Assembly (NCBI GenBank): GCA_036852015.1
Contig: JAANDG010000222.1
Coordinates: 62,001 to 126,000 of the forward strand
Direction: 5' to 3'
Source: Pelodera strongyloides
Lineage: Eukaryota; Nematoda; Chromadorea; Rhabditida; Rhabditidae
Length of the DNA stretch: 64,000 bases
Part shown: piece after piece, positions 36,001 through 46,741 of the stretch
Position numbering within the stretch: position 1 is the stretch's first letter
How the letters are laid out: each line of letters opens with the position of its first letter
The notes under the pieces: model-generated
Told to the model about the DNA's origin: nothing
The model's database searches: none
Seen by the model: only the letters and a program-made list of their open reading frames with translations
Position numbers and translations under genes: made by a program

Positions 36001-38641
36001 CAGCTAATTGCTCTCTGTAGTTCCTTGCTCACCTCACTCGACGGTTCTGCAATTGAAGTTCAGAGTTTTAAAAGCGCAAAGGGAAGGGAATATGTATGTT
36101 TCCAAAGGGCCTCGGTGGCCCATTGGAAACGTCCGCGCTTCGCAGTCAGCCGACCCGAGTTCGAATCCAGCCACAACACTCACTCAATGCCACCGAGGCG
36201 GGGAAAATCGAGGCGAATCCCCCATTGCCTAGCCTGAAGACTTCGAGGGATTTGTCCTTTCGTCTCGTCGTCAAACACTCTGTATAACTCCACAAAACCT
36301 CATTGGAAAGATCAAGGATCGTCATTATCTGAAGAAAAATCTCCCCTCCACGCATTCCCCCCGCGGATTGAAGAAGCACGACGCTAGAAACCTTCCGCAC
36401 TTGTTCCATGTACTTGATTGATGTTGTATCTGATTGATTGTATGTGTGAATAAAGTAGTGATATGTCTTAGAGCTGCTGTGTCTTCTTGTTCAGAGACGG
36501 CATTCACTGGAATTCGATGGGCACCCGTTTCATGACCCAATTGATTATGCACCACTTTGTAAGGGACCAAGAGATTGAACTGCCCCCTTATATCCGCGAC
36601 AAATTTACGCATATGTGGGTTTTGCGTTAAACTTGGGTTATTGATTGATTTCGATTTGACGAAGATACACTGGGGCTCTTGCCAACTTATACTTGATGTT
36701 TGCTTACTTTATGGACAATAAGGTAATTGTCGATTAAAGACTGGAGAGTACGCTAATGTTTTCTTTATAGATGTTGGAAAGATTGTCGTGTTATGTAGTG
36801 ACTTACTTTAGGTTTCAGAAGATTAAAGGGATCCCAAAAGAAAAGACGTTCTACCATGGAGCGGACGACACTTATGTGTCATCGGGTAATTTGTTGATAT
36901 CTTTTTATTATATTAAACACGCTTAATACGTCTGTAACTTAGTGTGGAGTGTGCAGCAACTTTCTCTGTTTCCTTGTTAAGTTGCTCTTTTTGTAGTTAA
37001 CCCTTTTCTGTTTGATCTAGTCATAGAGTACGATTTGTGTTACGATTTTCTTTTCTTAGCGAAAAAAAACGAAAATTCCACCCATGTTCGCATTTCCATT
37101 TTATGAGGAGTTGTGTGCAAAAGTTGAAAACTTTTTGTTTTGTATACTCTAAACCAATGGTTCCGGTGTGGAAAAAAAACTGGTAACTTGGGTGGCGCGC
37201 TTTTTTCCTATGCAAACCGCAACATAAACACTCTGTTGATGATGATGTCTCTCTTTATTCAGGTTTCTTCCACAGGACTGATGAACGGTTCGGGACGGCC
37301 GATGAAACTGGGAGACAGCGACAGCTGCATGTGGTACACAGACTGCCTTTTCATGTTGTTGGACAGAAGGTTATCGCAAAGGGAGTGTTTGATAGAATGG
37401 ACAAGTGGGTGTTCTTTGGTTTCGTTTCGTGAATTTTCAAGGTTTGAACCTTGAAATTAGGAGCGTCTTCTATAGTTCTTATAATCTCATCTTAGTTACA
37501 TGGTAATGGAAGTGAATAGTAAATACCGAATTATGCGGTGTGCATAAGATAGAAAATTGAATTCGATATATTTCTTATGAGTCGAATTTGGAGCTAGTGA
37601 GCTAAGCGATCTAGCTCTTTTTGGGTTTGTCTCTATCCTTGATGATTTTAGGACGGAGTCCGCTATGATTGCCAACGATATCACCTTGATGAGAGCTGTG
37701 TTGGCCGTGGTTAATGGCATCCAACTGGCAACGAAGGGCGATTTTGAGAAGTTGGTTGACCTGGTGCGTTCCTATTTATATATGTATTGTATCATTTTGC
37801 GTCGTATCTCGTATCGCATCTGACCACGAAAAGTATGTATTTTACTGGTGATGCTTCACAGATTCAGTCTTCGAATAAAACAACAACAAAAACGCATCGC
37901 CTAACCCTTTTGGTCTTATGTTGCATGGTTAGGTTAGGTTATCTTTTCAAGGATGCTTTGGTATATGTACATCGAAATGAACAGGGAAGAGAGCAACGAG
38001 CATCGAGGTGCTTTTGATTGCTCTGAAATGAAAAACCTCTCCATGTTTCAATTCAATTTTAGGCCCTGAAGGGACAGCAAGCCGCTTTCCTGGGCAGTGG
38101 CAGTTTGAACTGTCCCAAGGAATATCCGGTGGGTGATCGGGTTTTATTATGGTTCTATGGTTTGCGACTAGTATATATATAGTGTCATTTTTGAGTTTTA
38201 CTTTTTTACGTATGATGAGTTGTGTATCATGAAGGACTTAGCTTTAACATTTAAAGCGAAATCCGAAATACCGGCCGGCTTTTGAAACACATCGAGTAGC
38301 CCAGCATTATTGTGCAGCGTATGCAAATTAGCATAAATTATAATAAAAATCGAGCTAAATTCGAGCAACTTAGCATAAATACGTACGAATATAGTTCCAC
38401 CACGATGCTTTATTGAACTTATCTACGTATCTAAAAATACACGCGTGTTCGTACACTGACTTTACGTTGAATCAGTAGCGTTTTTATTTGATCAGTGATC
38501 AGTCATTAACTAATGATTGTTGGATTGTTTATGTGATAGGATAGGATAATAGTTTCACCGTTCTTTTATTTTGACGGTTTGTTGCAGAGACACGAACTTG
38601 AGGTGAAGAAATACGTACGGAAGAGGAGAGCTAATAATTAG
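27067..38641 (+). CDS. PC-esterase (PCED1/FAM113-like SGNH hydrolase), 27 exons
   Basis: Exons: 27067-27101, 27255-27383, 27541-27649, 27761-27825, 27960-28076, 28307-28450, 28637-28739, 29275-29309, 29910-29969, 30205-30345, 30504-30719, 30895-30931, 31169-31249, 32909-33026, 33387-33517, 33745-33839, 34089-34234, 34564-34612, 34880-34981, 35231-35278, 35614-35730, 36495-36614, 36812-36885, 37263-37404, 37652-37763, 38063-38128, 38588-38641. All phases join, giving 881 residues. Residues 1-400 are Arg/Asp/Ser-rich without a signal peptide, suggesting a cytosolic or nuclear protein. The esterase domain (about 440-720) shows TLFIGDSLMRGVYKD (Ser nucleophile 463), YISSCLWDISRY and KDGIHWNSMGTRF (catalytic Asp/His), as in the PCED1 branch of GDSL/SGNH hydrolases. 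The substrate is unknown for that family. Residues 720-881 are a basic tail. Exon 5's donor (ATGTTTGT) is the least certain border. Confidence 0.88.
27132..27255 (+). repeat. 62-bp tandem duplication carrying a 3' splice site
   Basis: GATTGGCTATTCAAGAAATG to TTTCCTCTTTAGA at 27132-27193 is repeated with one difference at 27194-27255. Both copies end in the same CCTCTTTAG acceptor. Use of the first acceptor would add sequence with an in-frame TAA, so the second (27254) is the productive one. Confidence 0.9.
32365..32908 (+). repeat. 110-bp duplicated intron end, 434 bp apart
   Basis: GATAAAACACTGCTGATGAG to the acceptor TTTCAG at 32365-32474 recurs at 32799-32908 with few changes. Both copies stop exactly at the AG. 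Only the second is followed by coding exon 14 (TFQRMGSFGG...); the first is followed by unrelated AT-rich sequence. Confidence 0.88.
36109..36199 (+). repeat. tRNA-derived SINE-like insert in intron 21
   Basis: TGGCCCATTGG (box A-like), CGCTTCGCAGTC and GAGTTCGAATCC (box B) lie in tRNA order. GCCTCGGTGGC at 36109-36119 pairs perfectly with GCCACCGAGGC at 36189-36199, closing the unit with an 11-bp stem. The cloverleaf itself is imperfect, so it is a SINE or tRNA relic rather than a working tRNA. It lies sense in the intron between PC-esterase exons 21 and 22. Confidence 0.55.
38251..38400. repeat. Partial MITE, TTTAAAGCGAAATACCGG family
   Basis: TTTAAAGCGAAATCCGAAAT, ACCGGCCGGCTTTTGAAACACATCGAG and internal CAAATTAGCATAAAT match the left half of the family. 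The right terminus is absent. It lies in the last intron of the PC-esterase gene. Confidence 0.6.
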
Positions 38642-39713
38642 AAGGACCGGAGGACGAGGCGTGGTCGCTTGGCCAATTGGTCAATTGGTCAACTGTAACT
38701 CTGTAGACCTTGTGTTGATTTATTGAATGAGGTATTGAGCTGTTCAGGACAGCATTTTTACATTGTAAATATTATTTTGTATCAACTTGTCAATTAGTTA
38801 GTTTGGGTTAGGTAACAAGTGATGTTTTTTTATTTGAGGATTATCCTAGCGTTGAGCGTAGCGTGTTACGGGCGTAAGATCTCTTTTGTTACCCGGGCTT
38901 CACTATGTCAGTCTAATCTACTGTTACGCGTTCGCTGATCTCTACTCTAGGCTATGTATGCTTTCTGCTTTGATGTATATATTGTTAGTTTATTGATTTT
39001 GTTTCATTTTTCATCGTTTAGTTTTATTTTCTGAGTATAGCGTTTAGGTATAGCTCTTATTTTTTTGGTCGTACGCAGAAGGGTTCGGCATGATCCGGTT
39101 GGGTTATCTCAGTCAGGGATGTTTTTGTTTATGTGTATACTCTGTATGTATGTCCATTCGAATAACCGCGGTGGGTGGTCGCGTCGCCGTGCCCTTGGGA
39201 TTATTTTGCTCCATGTTTTTTTAGTTGTGTAGGGGAGTAGATCCGTGATTTATTATTTTTTCCGAGGGAGCAATTAAATAACTATGTACATATGTACTGA
39301 GTACTGTAATGCACGGCTCGCGGATCTATTTCATGGTGTACATTACCGCTTTTTTCATTGAAGATGGTGACTTATGCGTGAAGTCGATTTATGTTGTCTG
39401 TGCTTTATTTTGAATTTTTTAACCGTATTTAAAATTGTTTTCAGTTTTTACTATTACACTTTGTCTATTTGTTTTGTTGCATGTGTTAGTGTGTAATAAA
39501 GTTATTGAATTCTCTCTCAAAAAAGCATATAATTTATTGAATAAATTAATCTTTATTTGGTGGTAAGCTGTAGGCTCGCAAGAAAAGGCACTGTAGGTGG
39601 GAGTATAGCATAGGTTTACGTAAAAGGGGGAATGACGTAACGGCCACTTGGGGGATATTCTGGGGAGGTTGGGGCTACTTTATATAATTGACTGTTGCTG
39701 GAGAAGTTCAACT
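38642..39713. other. 3' UTR and intergenic between convergent genes
   Basis: AATAAA at 39495-39500 is the first good poly-A signal after the PC-esterase stop. The convergent minus-strand DUF148 gene ends at 39714. No other gene is seen. Confidence 0.45.
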
Positions 39714-41868
39714 TTAAATGAGTCCATGGAGTTCGGCACCAATTTCGGGAGTGATTTTATCCATTACCTTTTGCTCCTCAGCGCGGATCTGCAAAAGTAA
39801 AAGAATTTAGTAGACCACGGTTTTTCCCCGGTGAATTTAGAAAGTTAATTGATACATTCAGTATTAACTTGGCGTACTGTAACATAACTTTCGAATGTTC
39901 GTTTACTGTAAGAGAGGAAAAAAGAAACTAGATTGGAAATCGAACCTTGAGCAATTTCTTGAGAACTTTCTTGGCTGGTGAGCTGAGCTTGGAGATACGC
40001 TCATCGATTGTGGCCTTCTGCTTCTTGATGGCGCCGAGCCAATGGTTGAAGTCTTCGAGCTGGAAGAGATCAACAGTTTACGGTAATTGTTGTAAGAGTG
40101 TAGGTACTCGTAGTGACCGTTAATTGGTGGAAGGGAAGGGGGCTATGGTCAGTTCTTAACCAGTTTGTGCCATGATATCTAAAGGTGTGTCATAATATCT
40201 AAATGTGCGCCATAAGTATGACACACCTGTTCTCCCTTGAAGTTTTTCTTAGCGAACTCCTCAACCTTGGTGTGCTTCTCGTCATCATCGAGAGTGGCAC
40301 TCAGCCAGATGTCGTCGAAAGCCTGGAAATTACGGTAAGACAAATATTCTGCAGTGGACAGTAGTTTGTAGTTTGCACCATATAAGAAATGGTATGATGT
40401 ATTATACATTATGGTATGCGCGTACTGTGGAAGTAAAATTAGGGAATTATAGTTATTCCTATCAGGGATCTAGATATTCTGACGACGAACCTTTTTGTCG
40501 TCGGATTTCATCATCTTGATAAAGATTGGCGTGGTGTCGAAGGTGTCGGGAACTATAAATGAGTGGGATAAAATTTAAAGCGAAATACCATCCGGTTTTT
40601 GAAACGCACGCGGACAACTGATTTCTTACGTATTTATGCTAATTTGCTCGATTTTTTATTCTAATTTATCTTCATTTGCATAAGCTGCTTAAGAATACTG
40701 GTCTAATTGATGCGTTTCAAAAACCGGCCGATACTTCGCTTTAAATGGAGTATGTGATTTTCTAGTAGTAACTGGCAAATGGGAGCGAGACTACTTGTGT
40801 GCACCAGGTTCAGTGTCGTGCTCACTCCGTAAATGTTCTGTTTGTTAATTACCACGGGGAGCATGAGGTGGTGGAGGCGGAGGTCCGAAGACTGAGATTC
40901 TCTCCTCATCAGAGAGTGATCCGATAATTTCGAAGGTCTTTTTCTGTTCAGTTTCGCATTCGGAGCCTTCCTTATAGTCAGCCCAAGCCTGTAATCTCAA
41001 GAAGGGTTGTTTGAAATGAAATAACTCAAATCCTTAAAGCGAAACACCGACCGGTTTTTGAAACGCATCGTGGACAAGTGCATTTTTATGTACTTATGTA
41101 AATTGGTCGAATTTAGCTCGATTTTTTATTCTAATTTATGTTCATTTGAATACGCTGCATAAGCATAAGAATGCTGGTCTACTCGATGTGCTTCAAAAAC
41201 CGGCAGGTAGTTCGCATTTGAGCATTTATGACTTCATGATGCCAATCAGGTGCTTGTCACTATTCTTCAGATGGAAACACTTGCTTCAAGTAAGAAAACA
41301 TATTTGATCAAGTCGTTTTGTGATAACCTAATAACCACTGTCAATAGTAAAGTGGAACGTTTAGAATGTTGTATCTGTAATCTGTGGACTAGTGATTATG
41401 ACTATCAGCTTCGCTCATTTACTATTCTATACATATACAGTTAAATAAATAAATCACCTTCGTCAATGCAGTTTGCTGTTCGCTTGGCAGTTTTTCGGCG
41501 AAAGGCGGTAGTCCACAGGGAATCTTCTGAAATATTAATTACATATATTTAATTTGCTCAAGAGGAGCATGTTGCCTATTGAAGGCGGAGAGAAAAGCAA
41601 TGAGCTCTCTATTGATCGAAAATGCCCTCCTGTGACTTTGTTATATCATGAGAGAGTTGGCATGCGAGCAGCGTGAAAATGGCAAACAATCATAACTTTT
41701 CGAAGGCGTGGCTCGCAATTTTGCTCGCGAATCTCGCGCCACTTGCACGCCATGCGGGTTCGCTGGGAATAAATTCGAGAAATATACGCGTTTACAAAGA
41801 ATACTTACCGCTGGAGCTTGAGCACTGATCAACACCAAAAAAGCTGTCGAAGTGATGAGTCGCAACAT
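39714..41868 (-). CDS. DUF148 / SXP-RAL-2-like secreted protein
   Basis: Seven exons, reading leftward: 41868-41809, 41526-41458, 40988-40853, 40552-40491, 40322-40227, 40059-39946, 39788-39714. All phases agree and give 203 residues. Residues 1-17 form a signal peptide (MLRLITSTAFLVLISAQ). There follow a Pro-rich linker (FGPPPPPPHAPRG) and mostly charged amphipathic helices (KTFEIIGSLSDEERISVF, KHTKVEEFAKKNF, SPAKKVLKKLLK), the layout of nematode SXP/RAL-2 (DUF148) proteins. These are secreted, often immunogenic in parasites, and of unknown biochemical role. The family call rests on helix pattern and motif feel rather than an alignment. Introns 2 and 3 each contain a copy of the same MITE family. 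Confidence 0.72.
40574..40745. mobile_element. MITE, TTTAAAGCGAAATACCGG family (complete)
   Basis: The left end TTTAAAGCGAAATACCATCC, followed by GGTTTTTGAAACGCA, is mirrored by TGCGTTTCAAAAACCGGCCG, followed by ATACTTCGCTTTAAA, at the right end. The length is 172 bp with no coding capacity. It lies in intron 3 of the DUF148 gene. Confidence 0.8.
41032..41221. mobile_element. MITE, TTTAAAGCGAAATACCGG family (complete, diverged)
   Basis: It starts CCTTAAAGCGAAACACCGAC, followed by CGGTTTTTGAAACGCAT, and ends GTGCTTCAAAAACCGG, followed by CAGGTAGTTCGC. The internal CGATTTTTTATTCTAATTTA is shared with the neighbour copy at 40574. It lies in intron 2 of the DUF148 gene. Confidence 0.75.
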
Positions 41869-43432
41869 TCCTTAACATTATTATAAAATTACAAAAAAAT
41901 AATAATAAAGATAAAAAATAGTACTAATACACGATACTCGAAGGAAGCATTTAGTGCATACATTCGTTAACAATTTCGAAATAAATGCTTCTGATGAATG
42001 AGAAAGTTTAACAAGTTTCGTACTGTTATTAAAGCAAAATAATCTAAATATTCCACGGTTTTATTATTGTGTTTTAGTTTTCAATCCATGTTCTGTCAAA
42101 TCGTCATAGGCCATACACAATGCAAAATATAAAGAAAGAGTTTCAAATAAAGAATATCTTATTCTCAAAGAGCCGAACATAAGCTAGTGGCTGTGTAGCT
42201 GCTTCACCTGCGGGGCTTTTATCTAGTCAACACCGGACCCGGTTTTCATATGCAAATGTGCCAAAACTCTGGTAAAAAGAGTATAATAGGTGGTATGTGG
42301 TACACACAAGAGGCGGAAAAATTGTGAAAACGCTAACCAGTTACCGGTTTCACATAGCACTACTTATTCATGCGAAATAGAATATGTGAGCAACAAAATG
42401 GTTTATTAAAGTCATTGAAAAAAAGAGTGTTGTTAGAAATATTAGCTAATAAAAGACTGATTTATTACGGGACAGCAAACCGCTCTGAAACAGTGGGATG
42501 TTTTGATGATAGTGAACCCCATGCCTATCCAATTATGCAGGCCTAATACGCAGGCCTAATGCCCAGATCTAATTCTCAGGCCAGGGTATTTATTCCCGGG
42601 GTGTTTGTTCTTCCGTCAATTGTGGCCCATTCCCCGTGGACATGTCCGTGGGCCTTATTTCGGAAACATCTTGGAAAAACGAGACAAAACTGGATTAGAA
42701 CACCGGAAGGCTAATCAAACAGAATGGGAGAAAGAAACATAATTCAGAAAGTGTTTAGCTCTTGTGTGCGGATTTTACAATATTATATAACACTGTATTA
42801 TTTAGACGTACAGCGATTATGGGGTTTCCAAGTATCCCAAAAATTCGGTGTCATTCTGTCAATACTACCGTATTTCTGCACGAAGCTTGCATATATAATA
42901 TGAAAAATAAAAAAATATCCTCGTGTGGTTCCAAAATACTGTAAATTTTCACCATACTTGGAAACCTCATTAGGCAACATAGCTAACATAGGACCATATA
43001 GAACCGAAAGACTGATTGGCTTCTTGGTGTATCAAAACGCTGCGTAGCAAAAACTCTAAAGAGTGAAATAAATAAGTTGACTACCTTCAATTTACTACAC
43101 AAGTACTTGAACTTTTTGCAAGCAAAGAGTGATGGAAATGATCAACTTTGGGGCTCAAATCTCGAAAAATAAAACGTTGAAACGATAGATCCCATCACAT
43201 ATTCACATTTATGTTTATATTCACATTGTCTGGAATGTTCGACTGAATGTTTTGAAAACCTAAATAATCAAGTAATAATTAAAATTAATTAACACAAGAA
43301 GCTAAACATTACACTTTAACAAACAGAGAACGAGACGATTGTTGCTGTACTTCGATTCAATAATCTACAGAAAAGTTTATTTGAAAGACTGTAACTCAGT
43401 CAGGGGAACTCCTTCTATCACATAAAAATCAT
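41869..43432. other. Intergenic between two minus-strand genes
   Basis: The region holds the upstream part of the DUF148 gene and the 3' flank of the receptor gene. CAGGCCTAAT(A/G)C repeats occur at 42540-42580. No gene or RNA is recognised. Confidence 0.45.
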
Positions 43433-46400
43433 TTATTCAGTCTCAAATTTATCAATGATTTCGTTTATTTCATCCGGAATCCAGTAGAGAAAAGCGCACC
43501 AATACAGTAGGTTGATGATCACGTAAAGCAGAGGGAAGACCACCTAAATTATAGTATTAGACCAATCAAATTATTCAATTAAAAAAACTGTTCCTGATCG
43601 ATTATAACCTGTCAACACTTCTTTATAAGGCAATCGTCAGTGTAAAGTTCCAGTCGCTCGCCCTGGGTGCGGAATAGCGTTTTCACGGGGTGACTCGCAG
43701 AAATCTTACAACCTCGGGAAAACTGTGAATTTGAAATTTGGTGCCAAAGGTAGTCGAATTTTATGTACCTTTGACACGTTATCGATCCGGTTAACCACAA
43801 AGGCTGGATCCCTGAGAGTGAGTTTGCGCCGCGCTTTCGCCGCTTTCACCGCCATACGGTAGAAAACTGAAATTCAAAAATCAAATCCGCCGATTTTGAT
43901 ATGCAACAAATTCAATTGATGCTTGAAAAATGAGCTTGGGTTCAGAGACAAATAAAGAAAAGAAAAACAGATGAAATATAGTACAATAATGAGTAAAGTA
44001 AAGACAGAAGGTGACACACTTCTTTCTACAATACAGTAAAAGGTTTACCGAGGCGTTGGGAACGTTGCACTGATTAGCTTGGAATTCTGAGCGCACCACC
44101 TCGGTGAGTCATTTTATTATTATGTTTTCTGTAACAACTGGATTTTTATTCTGAATGGACATGCGATATGCGTCGCAGTCTCTGTGTTCAAGACAATCCT
44201 GAGCTATTCCCAAGTAATTATATTTTTTATCTACAATTAGAATAATTTCATATTGCCGTGCACATTCCCAGCGCCCCAGCATGCGAGCCATTCAATAATT
44301 ACCATCATTGGTAGACGACTGCCCTGTTCCTGTAAGCTGAATTTAGACACTGTTTAATTTCCATTAGTCTTACAGTAGTCCTGACAGTAGGTTCAGTCAA
44401 GGTAAGATATTAATATGCTTAGAGTACTAACATAAATGGACTGTAGACAATTTTATGTTTGTCCTTGGTAATTTGACAATTCTAACGGGCATTCATTTTT
44501 TTCGTGGGCATGTAAAAGTAAAGTTAATATTGTGAGTATTTGTGTGTATGACCCACTAACCATATCCGACTTACCCGCACACCCGTAAATATTAAAATTA
44601 AACTTATTCTGAAGTTTACCCGAAGTTTCTTGTTTCCGGCTGAAAATCCGTTTGTACCACGGTTTGGTCTCAATTGTCAGGGATAAATCTGTGGTGCTCG
44701 GGTCCTAAAATTTCTCTTGTTTTATTGCATATACTAATAATGTGACGATTATCAATTTGTAAATGATTGTGAGAATATGAAAAAATATACCGGCAGAGTA
44801 TCCCTGCGTCCCATGAATCCAGCGGTGAACATGCGCATACTTTCGATCTGCAATTGGTCAATTTACAAGAAGATTATTATTTATGTTATTACTAGTAATA
44901 ATCAACGGAATTTGAATTAACTTATTTAGCATATAATAATTAGCCAGTTTTTAGGATAAGAAAACAAATGCAATAATCATGTTGTAGTATATCTATATTG
45001 GAGTTTGTAGTACTGTAAACAGTAAACTGGCAACGCGATTCCTAAGCTTAAACCTGAGGCCTTAGCCTAAGCCAAAGCTAAGCATAGTCAGTAATTTTGG
45101 GAATATACTATAGTTTACAACCACTAACCGCTTTATTAGATTCCAATCCTTGCAGATCATGAAGTTTCTTTCGTATATAATATACGTGAGCGTAGTTGAT
45201 GACCGCATATTCCACCATTGCAGCAAACACAAAGCCAAAGCAAATACTAAATTATATATTTTTAATTTCTTTTAACTAAAACCTTTAGTACAGGTAAGAG
45301 GACTTTTATTTATGGCATTACTTAAAACTATTCTAGCATTATTAGTAAATTTGCAGACTACAGACTGCAGTAAGTTTGAGTTCTCCACTGGCTGTCGTGC
45401 TTTCTAATTTCCAACCTAGAACTGCGTTCAGTATAACTAACTAATAATCTATGCCTGATCCTATCTATTATAGAAAATGTGAGTAACATAGACATATGAA
45501 ATGCTTACATAATATAAATATCCAGTGCAGTGGAGTGCGAAACTTTGGGTAGATCAGTACGCAAACCGAAACCCAGTGTTGACATTGACAGAACGGTCAT
45601 AATACCTATAAAATAACTCTGTTCATAAAAAATGCGACAACATTCCAGAACTACTTACGTTGTTTAATCTATATGGCATAAATACGAAAGCTTGAGTAGG
45701 CCCCTATACCTATTCCTATCAAAAAATACTGGTGCACCGTGTGAAACATTTTTTAGTGCACACTTTTGCACTTTTTTTATTCAATAAACTATGTAAACTA
45801 ACCCAGAGCCACTCTAGCAGGCGAGGCCTCCTTGTTAATCCAAAAAGATACCCATGACATAACTACCAAAAGGGTGCATGGGGTATAGATCTGCAGGATA
45901 TAGAATCCTTGCTGACGCTGGAGTTTGAAGTAGACTTTCAGCACGGAAACTTCTGAAAATAAGCTTCTTCACCACCTCAGTCGTGAAATATTTAGTTTTG
46001 TTTTTTCAAGAATACCACGTGTTGTGATCGGACGGGAAAGATTCCGCACACAGGACGCGCCACCACGTTGCCAAATGTTATATGCACGCCGTTTTAGTGC
46101 CGACTGAACGCCTACTTTGCTCAGTAAACAAGCTCATACCTTTCTCTGGATATCGATAGTCAGAGACGTTCATTGTGGACTTGACCACGTCAAGAACCTT
46201 ATATTGCGAAAGCATATTGCCCATCTGGTCGTCCAGCTCCACATTCTTCCACTTGTATACGATGTCGTTGGTGAAGTAGCCGAGGGAGCCGATCTCGATG
46301 GGACACGCCTGAATAGTTATATAGTGTCATTAGGATATAGGGTCTGACTTACAATAATTAAAAAAATCTGTTTTGTTAAACGAGGGTCGCTAGCCACTCG

Positions 46401-46710
46401 AATTATAGAATAAATGCTGTCGTATATGTCATGTAGTGTACAATATTATGTGGAATAGAATAATATCTTTGCCAATCATTTATCTGACAAGCACCGGTTA
46501 GTATTGGTGCACAGACAACACTAACTAGAAAGCTCGATGTAATGTGGGCCGAGCTCCTGCTAGAGAAAGAGAACATAAGTGGGTGAGTCGGTGCGTAAGA
46601 GAGGAGGTTTAGAGACGCACCGACGCAGACACAGTTTCTTACTGTGGCTCAGAGGGCATACTAAGGACTCAATATCTACAGAGCTAGAAGCTTTACGAAG
46701 TACTTCGTCT

Positions 46711-46741
<31 letters not shown>

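Noticed and set aside
36615..36632. PC-esterase ending at the TAA at 36630-36632
   Set aside because: The donor at 36615 joins in phase to five further coding exons ending at 38641, all with consistent phases. The short form could still exist as an isoform.
44048..44099. Additional M3-M4 loop exon in the lgc-37-like gene
   Set aside because: No acceptor puts it in phase with both neighbours, whereas joining exons 13 and 14 directly gives an uninterrupted frame.
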